Part shown: positions 6,047 to 8,779 of the stretch, piece by piece
How the letters are laid out: every line of letters starts with the position of its first letter
Numbering within the stretch: the first letter of the stretch is position 1
NCBI GenBank assembly: GCA_004525825.1
Contig: SPBY01000103.1
Coordinates: forward strand, 1-8,779
Reading direction: 5' to 3'
Origin: Bacteroidia bacterium
GTDB taxonomy: Bacteria; Bacteroidota; Bacteroidia; Bacteroidales; GCA-2748055
DNA length: 8,779 nucleotides
Program-made: the position numbers and the translations under genes
Notes under the pieces: model-generated
Databases searched by the model: none
Seen by the model: the letters and a program-made list of their open reading frames with translations, nothing else
Told to the model about the DNA's origin: nothing

Positions 6047-6078
6047 TAAGAACTTTCAAGCGTACTTCAAGCCCCCGG

Positions 6079-7218
6079 CTACTCCAATACATAATCCAGC
6101 ATTTCTTCATACAAATGCAGCTGGATGTCCAGAATATCGCTGTAGCTGACCATCGGTGCAGGCTCTGTATCGGTCACTGTGCCGTGACTGCATTCAAAGG
6201 TAAAGGCCATGGTACCGGAAACATGGTGCAAGGCAGAGATTAGATTGAAGCTGGTAAGCGGAGGGAATGTTTCATCCTCCACCTCGGGCAAAGAAATCCA
6301 CTCGTCCGGGATGCTGGGAAGACCGATTGATGCATAACGATGATTCACTCTTCGGGTCAAGGTATCTATCCTCATTTTTATAAACCAGGGTACATAAGCG
6401 GCGGGAAGGATCCTGGACTTCTGGTGGTGTGAATGAAGGGATACTGTCATGTCCGGTGCTTCTGACCGTGCTATCTCCAGAATGGCTTCCGTTTCGGCAG
6501 CCATGGGAGAAAACCAGTCATCATGCATCATATTAATCCCGTCATCATTGAAATAAGCTCCCAGGATGCCAACGTTCCCCTGCATGGGATGAAGGGATTT
6601 GGCCCCGGGCCATCCCCAGGAGGATCCGTCGGTTCGGGTCCCCTGCCCGTATTTGGTCATAATTTCTACCGGAAGGCCCACAAAGCTATCATAGGGGCAG
6701 CGCTTGCGTCCGTCGGGATTGCCACAGGGGACAATAATCACCCTGCATCGATCCAATTTACTTTGCAGGGAGGGCCATTCCTGTCCCCGATGATCTTTGC
6801 CGTTCTCCGCCACATGGATCAGATTCACTAAACCCACCATCCCTTCCACTTCCTGTCCGTGGACCGGACCCAGGAAAAAGACCACTGCTTGGCCACTGCT
6901 GTCTTTTCGGGCATAATATACCGGATTCCGGGCAGCTACTGCTGAATTGTAATTGGCCTGAGAATGAAAATTCTCTTTGGTCCCGTAATACACCGCATAT
7001 ACAGGGAAGCCCCCCGGGGAGGTGGCCACTACCTTGACTTCTCCTTTTTCAATCTGATTTATCTCCTGTTCAATGACAGAAAGGGAAGACCCATAAAATT
7101 CAGGAATAGGCGCAGGATTTGGCGGATCGCCCGGATCGATGGGGACCTGGGCCATGGAAGGAACACATAGAATCGCTGCTGAAAGCAGAAGAAAAAGTGC
7201 CCGGGTGGGTCCTGACAT
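6079..7218 (-). CDS. secreted M14-family zinc peptidase
   Basis: This 379-residue protein has a cleavable signal peptide (hydrophobic 7-20, likely cut after SMA at 23). A proline-rich stretch follows (PIDPGDPPNPAPIP), then an M14 peptidase domain. Zinc-binding residues are H120 and E123 (GPVHGQEVEGM) and H262 (SLHSHHQ). The general base is probably E342 (FTFECSHG). NPDGR (167-171) is also present, as in carboxypeptidase A relatives. Where carboxypeptidases have the GVDLNRNF segment carrying the substrate-binding Asn-Arg pair, this protein reads GINMMHDDWFSP (227-238), so the Asn-Arg pair appears replaced by Met-His. This suggests it does not recognise a free C-terminal carboxylate in the usual way. 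It acts outside the cytoplasm; the substrate may be a peptide or a peptidoglycan stem. It starts 33 bp after aspS and has a promoter match of its own. Confidence 0.87.
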   Translation of the reverse strand: MSGPTRALFLLLSAAILCVPSMAQVPIDPGDPPNPAPIPEFYGSSLSVIEQEINQIEKGEVKVVATSPGGFPVYAVYYGTKENFHSQANYNSAVAARNPVYYARKDSSGQAVVFFLGPVHGQEVEGMVGLVNLIHVAENGKDHRGQEWPSLQSKLDRCRVIIVPCGNPDGRKRCPYDSFVGLPVEIMTKYGQGTRTDGSSWGWPGAKSLHPMQGNVGILGAYFNDDGINMMHDDWFSPMAAETEAILEIARSEAPDMTVSLHSHHQKSRILPAAYVPWFIKMRIDTLTRRVNHRYASIGLPSIPDEWISLPEVEDETFPPLTSFNLISALHHVSGTMAFTFECSHGTVTDTEPAPMVSYSDILDIQLHLYEEMLDYVLE

Positions 7219-7240
7219 AAGGAAATAATTCTCAGTGCTG

Positions 7241-7248
7241 CAAAATTA
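7241..7248 (-). promoter_or_regulatory. Bacteroidota -7 element for M14 peptidase gene
   Basis: On the minus strand TAATTTTG (7248-7241) matches TAnnTTTG exactly and is identical to the yebC element. It ends 22 bp before the ATG at 7218 and lies in the 33-bp gap after aspS. The -33 region would fall inside the end of aspS, where only a weak CTG is seen 18 bp upstream. Read-through from aspS is also possible. Confidence 0.45.
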
Positions 7249-7251
7249 CGC

Positions 7252-8779
7252 TCAATGATCCTTCTTCAGATCCACCTTCAGACTTAGCTCTTTCAGTTGA
7301 TCTTCAGAAATGGTAGAGGGAGTATCGATCATCATGTCGCGACCCGCATTGTTCTTCGGGAAGGCGATCACATCACGGATCGAGTCAATGCCGGCAAACA
7401 TTGCCACCCAGCGGTCGAAACCAAAGGCGATCCCCCCATGGGGTGGGGCACCATAACGAAAAGCACTCATAAGGAAACCAAACTGTTTTTGCGCCTCTTC
7501 CTTGGTAAAGCCCAGGTTGTCGAACATCTGCTTCTGGAGGTCCTCATCATGGATCCGGATGGAACCCCCACCAATCTCCACTCCGTTGATTACCAGGTCG
7601 TATGCCTTGGCGCGCAATTTTCCCGGATCGGTCCGGAACAGTTCCATGTCCTCCTCATAGGGACTGGTAAATGGATGGTGCATGGCATGAAACCTTTTGG
7701 TCTCCTCGTCCCATTCCAGCAGCGGGAAATCCACCACCCAGAGAGGTTTAAATACCTTGGAATCACGAAGCTCCAGCCTGTTGCCCATCTCAAGCCTCAG
7801 CTCACTCAGAGCTTTCAGGGTAAGGTCGTGCTCTCCTGCCAGTACCAGGATCAGGTCGCCTGCTTTAGCCCCAAAAAGTTCCGCCCATTGTTTCAGGGCA
7901 GCTTCATCATAAAACTTATCGACCGACGATTTCAGGGTCCCGTCTTCGTTGTACTTCACATAGATCAGTCCTTTCATCCCTAACTGGGGACGTTTTACCC
8001 AATCGGTGAGCTCGTCAAGCTGCTTGCGGCTGTAAGCTGCACAGCCTTCGGCACAGAACCCGCCCACATGTTCGGCTGAATCAAATACCTGGAAGCCCTT
8101 CCCTTTGACCAGGTCTGACATGTCGCTGAGCTCCATGCCGAAACGTATATCTGGCTTGTCGTTGCCAAAGCGGCTCATGGCCTCTGAATACTGCATCTTG
8201 GGAAATTCTCCTTCAATCTCCAGCCCCTTGATGGAACGGAAGAGGTGCCTGGTTAATCCTTCAAAGGCATGGAGCACATCGTCGCGCTCCACAAAGGCCA
8301 TTTCGCAGTCGATCTGGGTAAATTCCGGTTGGCGATCTGCCCTCAGGTCCTCGTCGCGGAAGCACTTAACAATCTGAAAATATCTGTCAAATCCCGCCAC
8401 CATCAAAAGTTGCTTGAAGGTCTGTGGGGATTGAGGCAGGGCATAAAACTCACCCGGATTCATGCGCGAGGGTACCACAAAATCCCTGGCCCCTTCCGGG
8501 GTGGATTTGATCAGTACGGGAGTCTCCACTTCCAGGAATCCCTCCTCACTCAAATACTTTCTGATCTCCATCGCCATTCGGTGTCTCAGTTGGAGGTTCT
8601 GGAGAACTACTTTTCTGCGCAGATCGAGGTAGCGGTATTTCATGCGAAGGTCATCGCCTCCGTCGGTATGGTCTTCTATGGTAAAAGGAGGGGTAAGGGA
8701 ACTGTTCAGCACTTCCAGCTTCCCAACAAGGATCTCGATTTCGCCAGTAGGCATCTGTGGATTCTTATTGCTTCGTTCG
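7252..8779 (-). CDS. aspS: aspartyl-tRNA synthetase, N-terminus beyond window edge
   Basis: The minus-strand frame is open to the right edge. Upstream of the internal Met at 8754 it continues as ERSNKNPQ, matching the linker after the anticodon-binding OB domain, so about 80-90 N-terminal residues are outside. The 508 visible residues (numbered from that Met) include motif 2 and its loop FRDEDLRADRQPEFTQIDCE (132-151), the ATP- and aspartate-binding region, the bacterial GAD insertion (about 200-310), GGGSIRIHDEDLQ (395-407) and motif 3 HGGIAFGFDRW (439-449). It ends with IRDVIAFPKNNAGRDMM and a short lysine-rich tail. The enzyme charges tRNA-Asp with aspartate in the cytoplasm as a homodimer. 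The residues that distinguish Asp-only from Asp/Asn-charging enzymes lie mostly in the missing part, so this cannot be judged. The gene is followed after 33 bp by the M14 peptidase. Confidence 0.97.
   Translation of the reverse strand, partial: ERSNKNPQMPTGEIEILVGKLEVLNSSLTPPFTIEDHTDGGDDLRMKYRYLDLRRKVVLQNLQLRHRMAMEIRKYLSEEGFLEVETPVLIKSTPEGARDFVVPSRMNPGEFYALPQSPQTFKQLLMVAGFDRYFQIVKCFRDEDLRADRQPEFTQIDCEMAFVERDDVLHAFEGLTRHLFRSIKGLEIEGEFPKMQYSEAMSRFGNDKPDIRFGMELSDMSDLVKGKGFQVFDSAEHVGGFCAEGCAAYSRKQLDELTDWVKRPQLGMKGLIYVKYNEDGTLKSSVDKFYDEAALKQWAELFGAKAGDLILVLAGEHDLTLKALSELRLEMGNRLELRDSKVFKPLWVVDFPLLEWDEETKRFHAMHHPFTSPYEEDMELFRTDPGKLRAKAYDLVINGVEIGGGSIRIHDEDLQKQMFDNLGFTKEEAQKQFGFLMSAFRYGAPPHGGIAFGFDRWVAMFAGIDSIRDVIAFPKNNAGRDMMIDTPSTISEDQLKELSLKVDLKKDH

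Noticed and set aside
7297..7983. 228-codon open frame on the plus strand inside aspS
   Set aside because: It is antisense to conserved aspS sequence, has no signal or domain, and no promoter or start signal supports it.
1..8779. New defence system, mobile element or biosynthetic cluster
   Set aside because: No transposase, integrase, phage, CRISPR, nuclease or modular synthase gene is visible, and the genes are mostly conserved housekeeping or envelope functions.

Overview
The window looks like ordinary chromosomal DNA of a member of the Bacteroidota. Three things point that way: the protein sequences (YebC, MiaB and AspRS read like Bacteroidota orthologues), lipoprotein and secreted-hydrolase genes among the housekeeping genes, and repeated matches to the Bacteroidota -7 promoter element TAnnTTTG just upstream of starts. 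Shine-Dalgarno sequences are weak or absent. The phylum is inferred from these features; I cannot name a genus.

Layout. Bases 1-1312, minus strand: a YebC-type regulator cut by the left edge at its last few codons, preceded by a small LiaF-like membrane protein. Bases 1441-2766, plus strand: miaB (tRNA methylthiotransferase), divergent from the LiaF-like gene. Bases 2802-5458, minus strand: a HGSNAT/NagX-like multi-pass acyltransferase, then a lipoprotein metal-dependent amidohydrolase 20 bp downstream (a likely two-gene operon), then a single-domain STAS protein after a 120-bp gap that holds a DnaA-box-like inverted pair. Bases 5652-6010, plus strand: an A+T-rich, broken DUF4440/SnoaL-like lipoprotein gene with a frameshift and an apparent internal deletion. 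Bases 6079-8779, minus strand: a secreted M14-type zinc peptidase downstream of aspS, which is cut at its 5' end by the right edge.

How the genes fit together. The translation-related genes (yebC, miaB, aspS) are unlinked housekeeping functions. The envelope genes (LiaF-like protein, acyltransferase, lipoprotein amidohydrolase, M14 peptidase) suggest breakdown or modification of glycans or peptides at the cell surface, but only the acyltransferase and amidohydrolase are close enough to argue for a shared job. No gene-free stretch exceeds 300 bases. The longest, 5459-5651, holds the acyltransferase promoter and the unassigned upstream region of the broken gene.

I see no tRNA, rRNA, CRISPR array, insertion sequence, phage gene or defence system, and no convincing new multi-gene system. 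The most useful observations are the decayed lipoprotein gene with its nearby TTATGG/CCATAA inverted repeats, the non-canonical active-site region of the M14 peptidase, the acyltransferase-amidohydrolase pair, and the promoter elements lying so close to start codons that nearly leaderless mRNAs are predicted.
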